Assembly: GCA_026874595.1 (NCBI GenBank)
Contig: CM049307.1
Span: 8,333,579-8,397,578, forward strand
Source: Sipunculus nudus
Lineage: Eukaryota > Annelida > Sipuncula > Golfingiida > Sipunculidae
DNA length: 64,000 nt
Reading direction: 5' to 3'
Part shown: positions 38,523 to 49,592 of the stretch, one piece after another
Layout of the letters: the number at the start of each line of letters is the position of its first letter
Numbering within the stretch: position 1 is the stretch's first letter
The notes under the pieces: model-generated
The model's input: only the letters and a program-made list of their open reading frames with translations
Told to the model about the DNA's origin: nothing
Database searches by the model: none
Made by a program: the position numbers and the translations under genes

Positions 38523-38813
38523 CAATTATTAAGTCTAAGATCGAAAATATATTGATAAAGGCCTTGTTAGGAGGGAGGGTTTATGTCAGATGAATTATTT
38601 CTTGGGGACGAGGAATATTTTACATGTTTTTAAATATGGGCTAAGTTCATATAATTAAGTCACCTGATGTAGCATGGATTTAGTGTCATTTTAATGCATG
38701 AACCATCTGTATAATTATGTTTTATTGTATGCACTGGAATTTTTGGTAACACATGGCTGTCACAGTGCAATTTCAGTCACCGTCGATATCGGTGCCAGTC
38801 ACAAATTGACCAT

Positions 38814-40202
38814 ATCGGCCACCAGCGTCCATTGGCCAACCCTTTCTGCCGCAACCCAGAATGAACCACTGCTTGGACCCGACTCTGGTCAGTCAACCAT
38901 ATCGGCCACAGCTTTGGCGGCGGAGCACCATTTCCGCCACTGGGCTACCTCATTACAAGGAACACGGGTACATAATTATACTGTGATTAACACAAGCTTA
39001 TTCAACCAAAAATATGATATACTTAATATATTTATATATATATATATATATTTATACATACATATATATGTTTAATATTTACATGAACCATTTGAGCTCT
39101 AAATTGAACACACATATATTTGGTTGTTGCATTGACAAAAAACATCATCAATCATCATAAATGTACGCTGATGATATAGTGGTTTTTTTTCTGTTGGTCA
39201 AAGCTAGGTCTGCCGAAACTAATAAGTCTTGCCTAAGACTATGGCATTTCGCATAATATCAAAATTAATTTGACAGAATCTGTGTAAATGCACATGATGG
39301 GAAAAGATAAAACCTAGACTTCCTCTGAGCCATGTCTTAAAATGGGACAAATTCTTTTATCTCCTGTCCAACAATACAAAAATTCAAACTTTGCTCAGAA
39401 ACAATAAAGATATTATTATTTAAAATGTTTTGATTCTCTATAAATTGTGCCAATCTCTGGTGTAAATACAGGAAGTCCAGCACAGAAAAGGTGAAAGTAC
39501 AATAATGCTTTAATGAAGGATATTTCTTGGCTTCCCAAACCACTGCAGCATAAGCAAAGAATTCTTAAGTTGTACTTGTAATATTACCACTTTTGATGCA
39601 CTAATGCCCAAACTGATTTATTCAATAATAATGAGAATGAGTTTATATGATCTATATCTAAAGTCAGATTTGTTTATTGTGCTTCCTTTGTGTGTGAATT
39701 ACCCCTGTCAGTGCTTTCTTTTATACTTTTTTCCTAAGAGCTTCCTTCTTTATCATAAGTTCTTATGTATATGGTCATTTTTACAATACAGGTTTAATAA
39801 TAAATGTTTTTGCAATACTTTTATTCTGTAAAGATTCTCCAGTTTTTGTCTTCCAGATGTATATAATTTCTTTAATGATTCTATAAATCATAAGTTTTCT
39901 TTCATGACCTCTGTATATATTTTTCATATGTTAATATAGTTATATTTTTTTTAGTATATTTAGATATCCTTAGATTTAAATGAGGACAGATTATTTATCA
40001 TATCTATAATAAATGTACCAATATATAAAGCATTATTTGTTTATTTTTGTATCAGGAATCAAGATATGTTGCTCCACTGCCTAAGCTGCAGCCAGTATGG
40101 TTGACTGGCAAGTGTCAGGGGCCCAGCAGTGCCTCATTTTGTATTTGTGGCTGAAATGGTGGACCGCTGGGCACTGGCAGCAGATATAAGACTTGTGGCC
40201 GA
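38814..40202. mobile_element. Inverted-repeat-flanked element (foldback type)
   Basis: The left arm at 38814-38931 and the right arm at 40068-40202, read in reverse, share CAGTCAACCATA..GGC..CAGCTT.GGC.G.GGAGCA.CAT and AATGA..CACTGCT.GG.CCC, at roughly three-quarters identity by eye. Between them is AT-rich DNA with a (TA)n tract at about 39036-39055. The 125-residue plus-strand frame at 38698-39075 is the translation of the left arm, not a gene. Confidence 0.6.
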
Positions 40203-41234
40203 AATTTCCCCATACCGCTGTCACTATATTTTTTTATTACATTACTATAATGAAGTGTGTTTCTAAGTAATATTTTAAAAGTAACAACTTGTATCTTCAT
40301 TGTTGTTCATTAATTCCTTGTGTTACGTTGGGTAATTCTTTATCTTCTTATATGTCGCATTTTTTATGTTTGCATTAAACTGAATTTTCTGCTTTCAGGC
40401 ATATAAATATATTTATTGTTTATGTTCATCACTGAGGAAATAAGGACTATCAATGAATCATTTCACAGGACCAAAATAGCAGAAATGCAAGACCCAAATG
40501 GTAACTAGCATTACTGTTAGGTCGCAAATCTTAATTGAATTGTATTCCTTGTCAAGACGGACCGAGGGTGATTCTATAGTTGCTCCCAAAGTAATTTTCC
40601 TTGGTACAATTTTGCAAAACTAATAAACACTGATAAATGATCGCAACAAAACAGGTGGGGAGGGGTAGTGTCCAGGTAGGCCTATCAAGATAAATCCAAT
40701 AAATGCTTGGCCAGTCTTGTATTCACAAAGGTCTGGTATGGCCAATACAAAGTCCTGTACTTAACAGTTTTAAGATGAATTATTACGTAATAAGTTTAGT
40801 AAAACGATCTTGCACCATGAGCAGTAAAATTTCCGTCCTGTTCAAACTTTTTTTGTAATTTTGATCTCCAATGAAAACCCAAGACAGACAGACTAAGAGA
40901 AAGGACGAACGTGGCACAAATAAAACTGCCAGGCGTTAAGAAACTTGTGAAGTTGTACATTAAAAAAATTCTCACATTATACACAAAATTCCACACTTTA
41001 TTTGGAAGGCTTAAGAGAGGATGACAGTGCATAAACGGAGATCGTGTGTCGGCTTGTCACAACTTGGGATTCCACGCAATGTTGTGGTGTTGATTCAACT
41101 GCAGGGACTACTTTCTGTCAGCCATGTTCACCAGTTGACTACGGTTACCTTCGAAACCATACCCAGGTCTTAAGCTTTACCCCGTGCCTTAACTTAAACG
41201 ATAAAACAGTGGTTAAATATAATAACAGCCTTAC

Positions 41235-41286
41235 CGGTTAAACGAACTTTCATGGGCCCGTTTCGCCTAGAGCTGTGACTAGCCAT
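41235..41286 (-). CDS. SMURF: SMURF-type HECT E3 ubiquitin ligase, coding exon 1
   Basis: This exon holds the start codon and residues 1-17, MASHSSRRNGPMKVRLT, followed by one base of codon 18. The stretch RRNGP-x-K-x-RLT matches the N-terminus of vertebrate SMURF1/2 (RRNG..K.RLT), where it leads into the C2 domain. The splice donor reads CCG|GTAAGG, and the last G joins the TT of exon 2 to give Val18, as expected in this family. SMURF proteins ubiquitinate SMADs, TGF-beta/BMP receptors and RhoA; the C2 domain targets the enzyme to membranes. I chose the ATG at 41286 because it aligns with the family start and an in-frame stop lies upstream. Two upstream ATGs open short frames just 5' of it, one closing before and one overlapping the true start, so translation may be damped if the transcript includes them. 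The fit of phase, order and sequence with exons 2-5 makes this call firm. Confidence 0.93.
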
Positions 41287-42141
41287 GCTTCTTTTACTGA
41301 ACAACCAAACCCATATTTCCTAACCATGCGTATGAATGTATGAGACGGGAGGTCATGTTGTAATGGGGTCAACACGCACTGCTGTAATGTTCATACGCTT
41401 TGGACATTTCCCCAAGTGACAGGTAAGCCGTCAAGGCAAATAGTTCTGATCTTAATGAGTTAAACTTTATTGATACATCGGATAAAACAAAACTTTTCTC
41501 TTAATTTAACAGAACAGTACTTTTACGGAAGTTCAGATTCATTTATTTATTTGAAAAAAGGGTATATATGTTTAATGGCGACACCTGTGCACAGAAACTC
41601 GAATAAACCGATGAGACTTATTCACTTGAGTTCGGGTCATAATCTCCGAAGCCAGTGAACTAGTCTGGACCCCCCCCCCCTTTTTTGTGCCGCCAAATTC
41701 TTTTTCTGAGGATTGTTAAACCAATTGTTGTGACCTAGGAACCCCTTTTCCGAATCAAGAGGTTTTCTTTTTACCTTTTTTGGTTTAATTGAACCCTCGA
41801 GATCGATCCCCTTCCCCAAATCCTCCATGGATCTTGCACTGTAAAGAGAGATCGATAGTAGGCCTAAGTGATCAGCAGATTTGGGTTAATTTGACGTACG
41901 TCGCTAAGTCTCAAATTGTGTATTAAATTCCGTTTAATTTGGTTTAATTACAGTAAAATCAAATCTAATAAGGTATATTTTGTTTTCTCAGAAATACTTT
42001 ACTATTTTTCTCTTTGTGCCATTGTGCAAACAATGACTTCTAAAGGCCTACGTCCGTTGCCTTGCTGAAAAAAAGGAGAAAAAAATTGCCAGGGGTAGAT
42101 AAACGGATTTTACTACTACTGCAACAGCAACTTCTACTATG

Positions 42142-42176
<35 letters not shown>

Positions 42177-43560
42177 TTATTATTTTTATTATAATTATTA
42201 TTGTAATCATTATTTAAAGATTTATCAGTAATTTTTGTTATCATATCATCTTAAAATGTTACCTAATTATAGACAAGTATATTTATGTGAATCAATTTAT
42301 ATTTTTAAAGATTATCGTACGAAATCAACAAGCATCTTCAAAGACCGTTCTTTTAACCGTTTTTATAACTGTCAAAGTGTGGTTCAGACCTCAGGCAAGC
42401 TGCCGAGCGTGATGACAACGTCCCCCCCCCCCCCCCCCCCCCGGCTCATCTTGCCTTGACCTTGCACTGACTTACACCGGTGACAGCTGAGGTAACATTG
42501 ACGTCGGTAGCCGGCATTCCTTCAGTCTATCCAGGCAGGTATATATATTAACACATCCGTTAGATATTAACTTAGGTACATTAACGATAAATAGTTCATT
42601 GATCCAGTGGTTGATTTTTTCGCTTGCCAATCAAGCTGATGCACGTGAAACGTGAAAAGCTTAAATTATCGCCCGGTGCTATCATGCGACTGACTATTGC
42701 TGGGGCTTTTTTAAACTGAGGTATACCTATTAGCACGTGGGTTTGTTGTGTCATGGGAGTATTGTATCCAGAAAAGTGACTGGGGCCCTAATGTGCTCTA
42801 CGTACTACACTATGACTTATATGTAGAATAATTTCATGCATTTATTTCAGGAATGGTTTAATGTATCACTATCAGCCTTAAATGTTGCATATATCCAGAG
42901 ATCTTGGAATGCCTTATCTTGTGTACAAGACTGGTGGCACCATCTACAATCATTTTTGCTTGATTACCATATGTGCATCTGTTGTGGGTGAAAGTTACTA
43001 CAAGCTATTGTGTAGGAGCCAATAAAAAAAGCCCAAGTATAGAATCAGGTCTTCATTTCCAAGATAGGTCTAAACTGACTGGACCAGCTCATATAAATAG
43101 TAATGAAAAAAGCCATGACATGCCTGATGATATGACATCGACATGCCTCATACTTACTTCTCCATTACATGAATCCTTAACATCATTACGTCTGTCCGTA
43201 TACACCCATAACCTTGTCCATGTAGACCCGATTCTATACTCGCTCCAAAGAAAAAACAAAATCCATCATAATGGAAAGTCTACATTTTTAGAGAAAGAAT
43301 TGCATGGACTGTGTGATGTCACTACAAAAAATGTAGGACTTAAGCCTTAAGGACTTCAATTTCAAACTATTTCTGAGAAAAGTGTAATGTTTGAAATCAG
43401 GTTGCAAGGAGCAAGAATATATGAAGTCCACATGAAGGTTAATAACTTGTAGATCAGTTATCCTTTTTTTGGCTGAAAAAAGGTTAAATGATTGCAATGA
43501 AAGTGCATTAAAAACATTACAGATTGAATATTGAAATATTTTCATTTTGTTTTATTTCAG
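41287..43560. promoter_or_regulatory. Divergent intergenic region between SMURF and the MIA40-like gene
   Basis: About 2.3 kb separates the two start-codon exons, which point away from each other. The MIA40-like exon at 43561 is preceded by a good acceptor (TTTTATTTCAG|), so its 5' untranslated exon and promoter must lie upstream. A donor such as GCTGAG|GTAACA (about 42490) in the CpG-containing part at 42450-42530 is one candidate. Also present are an (AAT)n tract at 42141-42171 and a poly-C run at 42422-42442. The 125-residue frame at 42973-43350 has no recognisable domain. Promoter sharing is inference from the head-to-head layout. Confidence 0.45.
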
Positions 43561-43609
43561 ACAAAGTGAGAAGGAGAAATTTTGAAAATGTCCTACTGCA
43601 GAGAAGAAG
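43561..43609 (+). CDS. CHCHD4: MIA40/CHCHD4-like gene, first coding exon (CDS from 43588)
   Basis: Acceptor TTTATTTCAG| at 43560, 27 bases of untranslated leader, then ATG at 43588. It encodes MSYCREE plus one base of Gly8, and ends at GAAG|GTTTGTG. Joined to exon 2 it reads MSYCREEGKDKLIVM, against MSYCRQEGKDRIIF in human CHCHD4, so the start and the position of this intron are secure. MIA40 is the oxidoreductase of the mitochondrial intermembrane space: it introduces disulfides into small imported CHCH proteins and is re-oxidised by ALR/GFER. The exon is only 22 coding bases long and would be missed by ORF scanning. Confidence 0.9.
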
Positions 43610-44097
43610 GTTTGTGTTAATAACCAATGATAAACACGTTACTTTGCAAATTTTGTTATTTTATGTAAGAAAACTGAATATAAGAAAATTTAAGTATTAC
43701 AGGAGTGTAGTTAGCTGTACTGAAACAAGTCATGTCTTGTGTTACAGACTTAGTCTTATCAGCATTTAGAAGAATTTATCTTAATTGCATTTATAATAAA
43801 TCTCATACATGCATTGTTAAAAATCCCTATGCTTCATGGATAAGAAAGAATGTATAAAAAAATAATGTGACAGCTAACAAATCTGATAGGAATTATTTTA
43901 CTCTCTTATTGTGCATCATGTTTCACTGGTTTTGTCACATTTAAAATGAGAATTTAGTAATAAATACTTCCTTGAAATGTTGTTGGATTATTTTGCAGTT
44001 TTCAGAATATTAAAAAAAATTAACATTAGAGCATGTGATATTTGTCACAATTCCTTTTTATAAACTATGTATGAAGCTAATAGTAGATCTCAGTATT

Positions 44098-45112
44098 TAG
44101 GGCCTGGCTTAAAAAGTGGTGCCCTATAATGAACACTTTACAGTCTGTTCATCCCTCTGTACTATGTCTGTCTGTCAGTGATGCTTTCTTTGGTGCGCAA
44201 TATCGCAAAGAGAACATGCTTGATCTTTTTCATATTCACAGGAATGATTGGTACCTATGAGGGCTCCAAACCTTTCGAATTACAGACCTATTGGAATTCA
44301 AATATGGCTGCCAGAGCACAATTGGTGATTTTGTTTTGCACGCAATATCTTAACAAGATCATGCTTGATCTTTCTCAAATTCATATTGATCACTGGGGCC
44401 TATGAGAGCTCCAGACCTATCAAATATTAGACCTGTTGGAATTCCAATATGTCTGCGAGACCCCACAGTCAGTGATTTTCTTTCACTCACAATATCTCAA
44501 TAAGAACATGCTTGATCTTTCTCATATTCACAGGGTTGATTGATTACTATGAGGGCCCCAGACCCCTCAAATTGCGGACCTGTCAGAATTAGAATATGGC
44601 TACCAGAGCACAAACAGTGATTTTCTTTGGTGCAATATATCAACAAGATCATGCTTGATCTTTCTCAAATTCATAGGGATCATTTTGGTTCATGAATGCT
44701 CCAAACCTATTTAAATACAGATCTATTGAAATTACAATATGGCAGCCAGACCACAATCAGAGATTTTCTGTTGCAAACATTTTCACAAACAAAATACTTT
44801 TGATTTTTTTCAAATACAAAGGGATGATTGGTGTCTATGAGGACTCCATCCCAATTAAATTACAGACCTGTCAAAATAAGAAATGGCCGCCAGAGTACAA
44901 TCGGTGATTTTGTATTGCACACATTATTTTAATCATGTCTTCTTTAATATGATTCAAAGCAGTAGCATTTTCATTTCCTCATGCACATTGATAAAAAACT
45001 GCTTCCCTTTTTCATATTTAAAGTTTAAACTCAATTTTTTACCCATATGTTAACTAATCCAGCACTTCAAAAATCTGGGGCCCCTCTGGTGACCATTGTG
45101 CGACCAAATATA
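44098..45112 (-). mobile_element. Family C pearl/Helentron-like element, inverted copy in MIA40-like intron 1
   Basis: It begins with a stem-loop (TAGGGC..GCCCTA, 44098-44126) and continues with degenerate CTGTCTGTCAGTG, the reverse of an ACGG tract. About five monomers of about 145 bp follow (ACATGCTTGATCTTTCTCA, TTCACAGG.ATGATTGGT..CTATGAGGGC). The end matches the reverse complement of the left end of the 4573-5438 copy. Two opposite copies 40 kb apart define both ends of this family. Confidence 0.8.
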
Positions 45113-45187
45113 GTTTTCTTTAGATTTGCAGAAATGGCAATTGTAGGCTTAATGTTTGTATATTATTTGTATTCATTGTGTTTGCAG

Positions 45188-45286
45188 GCAAAGATAAACT
45201 CATTGTGATGAGTCCAGCAGATCTTGAAAAACCTAGTACGGTCAAACTGAATGCTACAATGCCAGATGACCCGAGAGTATCCCTTC
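45188..45286 (+). CDS. CHCHD4: MIA40/CHCHD4-like gene, exon 2 (N-terminal lid region)
   Basis: Acceptor GTTTGCAG|GC and donor CCCTTC|GTAAGT. Encodes residues 8-40, KDKLIVMSPADLEKPSTVKL then NATMPDDPRVSL, plus one base of codon 41. It corresponds to the human segment [20 protein letters not shown] that precedes the redox motif. The donor leaves phase 1, exactly what both downstream exons (46181 and 49593) require. A family C mobile element ends about 75 bases before this exon. Confidence 0.92.
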
Positions 45287-46180
45287 GTAAGTATTTCAGG
45301 TTTTTTTGTTTCATGCACATCAGCTTGATATTTCTCTGTTGCACTGCTGGATTGTTTTACTTCTTTAATCAAGAAATTTAGATGTTAAGTCTGTATAAGA
45401 GCAAAGGCTCATCACAGAAGTAAATAAGCTTAGCAAGAAACTGCAAGGTTTCACCAGATATCATGAAATTCATAACCCCTAGCATAATGGGAATCAGTAC
45501 TGATTACATAAGCTGCCATCAAAGCATGGTGCACATGAACTGACAACAAGAAATCTTAAAATAACAGTTTAATGTTATAATCATAAATGCAATTAGAGAT
45601 TCAGGAAAGGATTTCAGCACTGCCATCTGCATATTTGAAAGAATGAAAAAGGCTATTGGACCTTTAATGATTTAAAACCAATTTTTTATTTATATTACCT
45701 GAATAAGAAAAAAACATGAATTTAAAAGACTACTTTTTCTCTTAAAAAGTTTGGTCTATTGATACTTTTACTGTTTGGACATTGAAATGAGTGCTTTATT
45801 TCTGTCTATTGACATAAATATCACTGACATGAAATGAACAAACTCATGATTGATGTAGTGGTTGATGACAGAAGGTTAACCCAGCTGATGACACTACCTG
45901 GCCAGTCTCTCAACACATGGAACTTTATTCATTATAATTATAACTAATAACACATTGAAACTGCAATAGATACTAATCTTGTTTCAGTGTAAGGATTCAA
46001 AAGTTGAAATGCAGACTAGTTTGAACAGTGATAATAGACTTGAGGTCCTTTTTGGATATTGAAAGATTAATGCAGTGTAATTCAGTGATTATAGATCTCA
46101 TTGACTTGAAACTTCCACTGTTGTGATAAATTAGGTGACCTTTGACCTGACCTTTGACCTGTATTTGTATCTGGTTTTAG
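45287..46180 (+). other. CHCHD4: MIA40-like intron 2 (to exon 3a) with nuclear-receptor-like repeat
   Basis: No CPC-type exon is visible in this intron. At 46136-46160, 20 bases before exon 3a, TGACCTTTGACC occurs twice head-to-tail. In reverse this is two adjoining AGGTCA-A-AGGTCA (DR1) sites. It lies where the polypyrimidine tract would be. Confidence 0.7.
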
Positions 46181-46443
46181 GTCTCCATATGAAAGACGAG
46201 CAGGTGTGTCCCAGCTGTGTTGCCAGCATGTCATTTGGGCCGTGCGGTCACGAGTGGTTGACGTTTTACCGGGCGTGGAAGGGCAGCGATTCTGAACAGT
46301 TTTCAGCAGCTGGTCAGGCTGTCAGTACTTGTTTAGAAAAGTATCCAAAGCATTACCCAGACTATCACAGAGCTATGGAGAGTCAGATGGAACCAGGGGC
46401 TGCAGCCAGCACAGAAAAAATGATTCCTGGACAAGATAAATAA
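46181..46443 (+). CDS. CHCHD4: MIA40/CHCHD4-like terminal exon 3a (CPSC redox domain)
   Basis: Acceptor GGTTTTAG|. With exons 1-2 it completes a 127-residue protein (human CHCHD4 is 142). Key residues: CPSC at 50-53, then FGPCGHEW with Cys62, Ala72, Phe81 and Cys91, then LEKYPKHYP. In human MIA40 the order is C53-P-C55, C64, C74, C87, C97 and KYPDLYP, with disulfides 64-97 and 74-87. The spacing from the second redox cysteine to GPC (8 residues) and the CX9-position match are kept. Thus the outer pair (62/91) is retained, the inner pair is replaced by Ala and Phe, and the redox motif has gained a residue. There is a short acidic/polar tail, stop TAA at 46441, and no targeting peptide, as normal for MIA40. 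Whether it still oxidises substrates is not shown by sequence. Confidence 0.9.
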
Positions 46444-46923
46444 TGGACTTATTTTTGTAATTGATAAATTATAGTTTGATTATTCATATAGCCTCCACAA
46501 TTTATGATTTTATGTTATGAAGTATAAGATACAGGTAACATGAATAGGAATATATAAATTGTGTCCATATTGTTTAAACAAAATCAGTCAAAAATGAAAA
46601 CTGCAAAATCAGGTCACATACACCATAGGTAAAACTTGTTAAAATCATAATAATGATTGACTCTTGTGTAAATAGCTTGAGAGATCTGATAGGTCAAGCA
46701 GATGAAAATTATTTGAATAGTTGGAAGAGAGGTTTTGATTTGACAGAAAATGTAACATATTTTAAGAATGTTGGTACTAACCTGAGTAAAACAAAGATGT
46801 ATGTACATGTGCACATGGGTACCTCACACAAATCTGTTCAAGGATCTACATATAAGAGAGTCTTCAGTTTCCTGTGTCCTGTTGGAGGAGTTCCAGTGTT
46901 TGTCCATCACCTTGAGTTTTAAC

Positions 46924-46929
46924 AATAAA
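46924..46929 (+). terminator. CHCHD4: Candidate polyadenylation signal AATAAA for exon 3a
   Basis: First canonical AATAAA downstream of the exon 3a stop codon, 481 bases after it. If used, it would end the short isoform before exon 3b. Confidence 0.4.
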
Positions 46930-47327
46930 AATTTTGCTCTTAAGTGCAAATGCTTAAACCTGCAGGCTGTTTTTAAGTTGATTGGTATTTTATCAAATTG
47001 AAGAATGCAACTTCTGTTTCAGAGAAATGCATTTCTTTCTTTTTCCATTCATAAGGTTTTGAGGCTTGAGCATTTGAAGCTTTGTAGTATCAGAACAGTC
47101 TCTTTATTGTATGAGGATGTGCTGGTATGTGTAATGTATACCACGGTGGAAGTATTTGATATAAGAGTGTAAAGGTATATTGGACTCCAAGATATATTTT
47201 ATTATTAAACAGTGATTCATACCTTTGTTGGTCTCTCATTTGTGTCTTGTAAAGTCAGTCTGGTTGCACTGTAGATACGTTTTTTAATCAAGGTTCAGGT
47301 TTTTGCCCCTTCCACATAGTACTGAGT

Positions 47328-47445
47328 AGGGTAGCTCAGTGGGTAGGAGTACATAAAAAGTATACTTGTAAGCATAAGAAAAACTGGGTTAAGTAGGTAT
47401 ACTTTAAATAAAATATAATTTCCGGTTCAAGGCCCCAGTCTGGTT
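47328..47445 (+). repeat. Possible tRNA-derived SINE head
   Basis: GGTAGCTCAGTGGGTAGGAG resembles a tRNA A box and GGTTCAAGGCC, about 85 bases later, resembles a B box. The spacing is too wide for a tRNA gene and there is no cloverleaf, so this is at best a diverged tRNA-like SINE or one with an internal insertion. Confidence 0.3.
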
Positions 47446-48739
47446 TGACAAAAATGGTCAGGGCAACTTCACCAATGGTTCTGGAGATAATGTGCATGAG
47501 TGTGACCTAGGGTTATGGCTGTGGAACAAATGAACTGAAGGACCTCAAGAGCACTGACTCTACAGGACCTTTTTTATTCAGTCCCATGATAACCTTTGAA
47601 GTACTGAATTTTTCCTTGAATTGAAACAAAATAGTTTCTATCAAAATCTCAGAGTAATTAAATCATTTGGCCTTGACCCTAAACTTCAAGGTCATTTCTG
47701 TGAATATCTAGGATTTATTTAACCCCTATATATCTTTCCAATAAGTTTTCATCAGAGTTCAAAAGCTGGTGACCTTGACTTTGATCACCAATGCCAAATT
47801 TGAGGAAATCTATGATTTCTATTTACCTTTTTAACTTTAAACTATGTCTACTGCATATTTATTCCTCAAATTTGGGAACTGGGCCATGGGGGAGACCTAT
47901 ATCTGTTTTTTTTTTATTGTAAATATGTGTGCACTGTCATACTATATATCATTCAGAGTTTAATTACATATGCTTGATAAAAGGCTTTGTATATATTTAT
48001 CATTTGTTTGAACCACACCATACCAGGATGAATATATGCAATGAAATATCCTAATATATATCAGAATTGTTAAACTAAACAATTCTAATAGGGGTAAATA
48101 GATTTTTTTTTGTACGAGTCAGTCAGAGTATGCATGTACATGGGGAAGAATTCGTTTTAAAAATTCATTGTTTAAATCAATATCAGTACAGAGCACAGAG
48201 TTTAATATTGTATAAAAAATAAAAATAACTCGGATGTGTATGGATATATATTACATTTTTTAGATGAACGTTAAAAGTAAATATGTTCGGTTTAAATGAG
48301 ACGTTTTATATCACCAAAAACGCTATTTTTACCCTTGTCTGTAGGACATCGCAAATTAATTATGGTGTACAAACTTGTCAGCAGGTGTCGCTTGTGTCCA
48401 GTGCACATCTCTGAAAACGACAATCCTTTGGTTAAACTATGCCAAAAAATCCTATGTCAACCGCAACGATAGGGCCAAATTTGCAAATTATAACCGTAAT
48501 GCAATACACGACCGTGTTTCTGTTTATCTTAGCCAGAAAAAAGAGGAAGGGGGGGGGGGGTGGTGTTCACGAAATAGGCGCAATTAGCCTGCTTTCAGCT
48601 AGATACTAGTATATCTATGAACAAAATATCTTTTTTATTTAAGAATTACAGCAAGGAACAGGTTTTCCATGGAGCACCTACACTTAATATTTGTACCTCT
48701 GAGTATAATTTATATAAAACATGAGTCTGCCTAAAATCT

Positions 48740-49238
48740 GTCCATATCACTGTTAGATGGGCAAAGCGTCTACTTGAAGTTCGCTGTATCCGTCTTATTA
48801 ATCTTCATTAATCATCAGATCTTTATGTTTATGACGAGGTCGATATCACTGTTAGATGGGCAAAGCGTCTACTTAAAGTTCGCTGTATCCGTCTTATTTA
48901 TGGTCATTAATCATCAGATCTTTATGGTTATGACGAGGTCCATATCACTGTTAGATGGGCAAAGCGTCTACTTAAAGTTCGCTGTATCCGTCTTATTTAT
49001 CTTCATTAATCATCAGATCTTTATGTTTATGACGAGGTCTAATCACTGTTAGATGGGCAAAGCGTCTACTCAAAGTTCACTGTATCCGTCTTATTTATCT
49101 TCATTAATCATCAGATCTTTATGTTTATGACGAGGTCCATATTACTGTTAGATGGGCAAAGCGTCTACTTAAAGTTCGCTGTATTCGTCTTATTTATCTT
49201 CATTTATCATCAGATCTTTATGGTTATGACGAGGTGTA
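48740..49238. repeat. About 99-bp tandem repeat, five units
   Basis: Unit: CATATCACTGTTAGATGGGC, AAAGCGTCTACTTAAAGTTC, GCTGTATCCGTCTTATTTAT, CTTCATTAATCATCAGATCT, TTATGTTTATGACGAGGTC. Units differ by one to four bases. As 99 is a multiple of three, the plus strand stays open as a 33-residue hydrophobic repeat, but there is no start context or homology, so I do not call a gene. Confidence 0.9.
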
Positions 49239-49592
49239 GATGCCGCACATTTGCATGCGTTTCCGGAAATGAAAGAGAGAGGGTGAGAGAGAGAGAGTGG
49301 GGGGGGGGGGGGGGGGGTTCAGAATGCATGCGACAGCTCGTGCAGTCTAGTGATTTATATGCTGGCATGACTAAAATCACAGACCAAATTATGTAATATT
49401 CAGGCAAGGTGGGTTATAGATGTACTTGGTCTCATATATAGGAGCTACTATCTTATTGTGAAATGGACACTCACCTTCGTTCGGATTTGTATTTTGTTAT
49501 TAAATATTACAATAATACCATATGATATTGTTCAGCAGCCACAGCAGGCGAGACACTTATTGTGTTAACGTCACGTGTTGTCATGGTTGCAG

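Larger units (their letters stand above)
17309..41234 (-). other. SMURF: SMURF intron 1 (about 24 kb)
   Basis: Large first intron. It carries the minisatellites and elements listed at 18286-18480, 24565-27208, 27912-28949, 32949-38522 and 38814-40202, plus simple tracts such as poly-C near 23306-23322 and (TA)n near 32599-32624. In 19000-24560, 29000-32590 and 40203-41234 I see no exon. A phase-compatible donor at 19748 (GCTTTTCT|GTAAGTA) behind a long minus-strand open frame is the only hint of an alternative first exon, and it is weak. Confidence 0.85.
46444..49592 (+). other. Region between alternative exons 3a and 3b
   Basis: Contains the 3' untranslated sequence of 3a, a possible tRNA-derived SINE with a repeat tail (about 47328-47560), fragments of AAGGTCA-type repeats (47660-47790), a G10 run at about 48549, the 99-bp tandem repeat (48740-49238), and (GA)n followed by a poly-G run at 49270-49318. 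No other coding exon was recognised. Confidence 0.7.

Noticed and set aside
38698-39075. 125-residue plus-strand frame
   Set aside because: It is the translation of the left inverted arm of a repeat and a (TA)n tract.
42973-43350. 125-residue plus-strand frame upstream of the MIA40-like gene
   Set aside because: No recognisable domain and low-complexity AT-rich codons. It lies in the likely 5' intron.
45287-46180. A canonical CPC-encoding MIA40 exon hidden between exon 2 and exon 3a
   Set aside because: No Cys-Pro-Cys codons followed by GPCG in any plus frame of this interval that I could find.
47328-47445. A functional tRNA gene
   Set aside because: A-box and B-box-like words are too far apart and no cloverleaf can be drawn.
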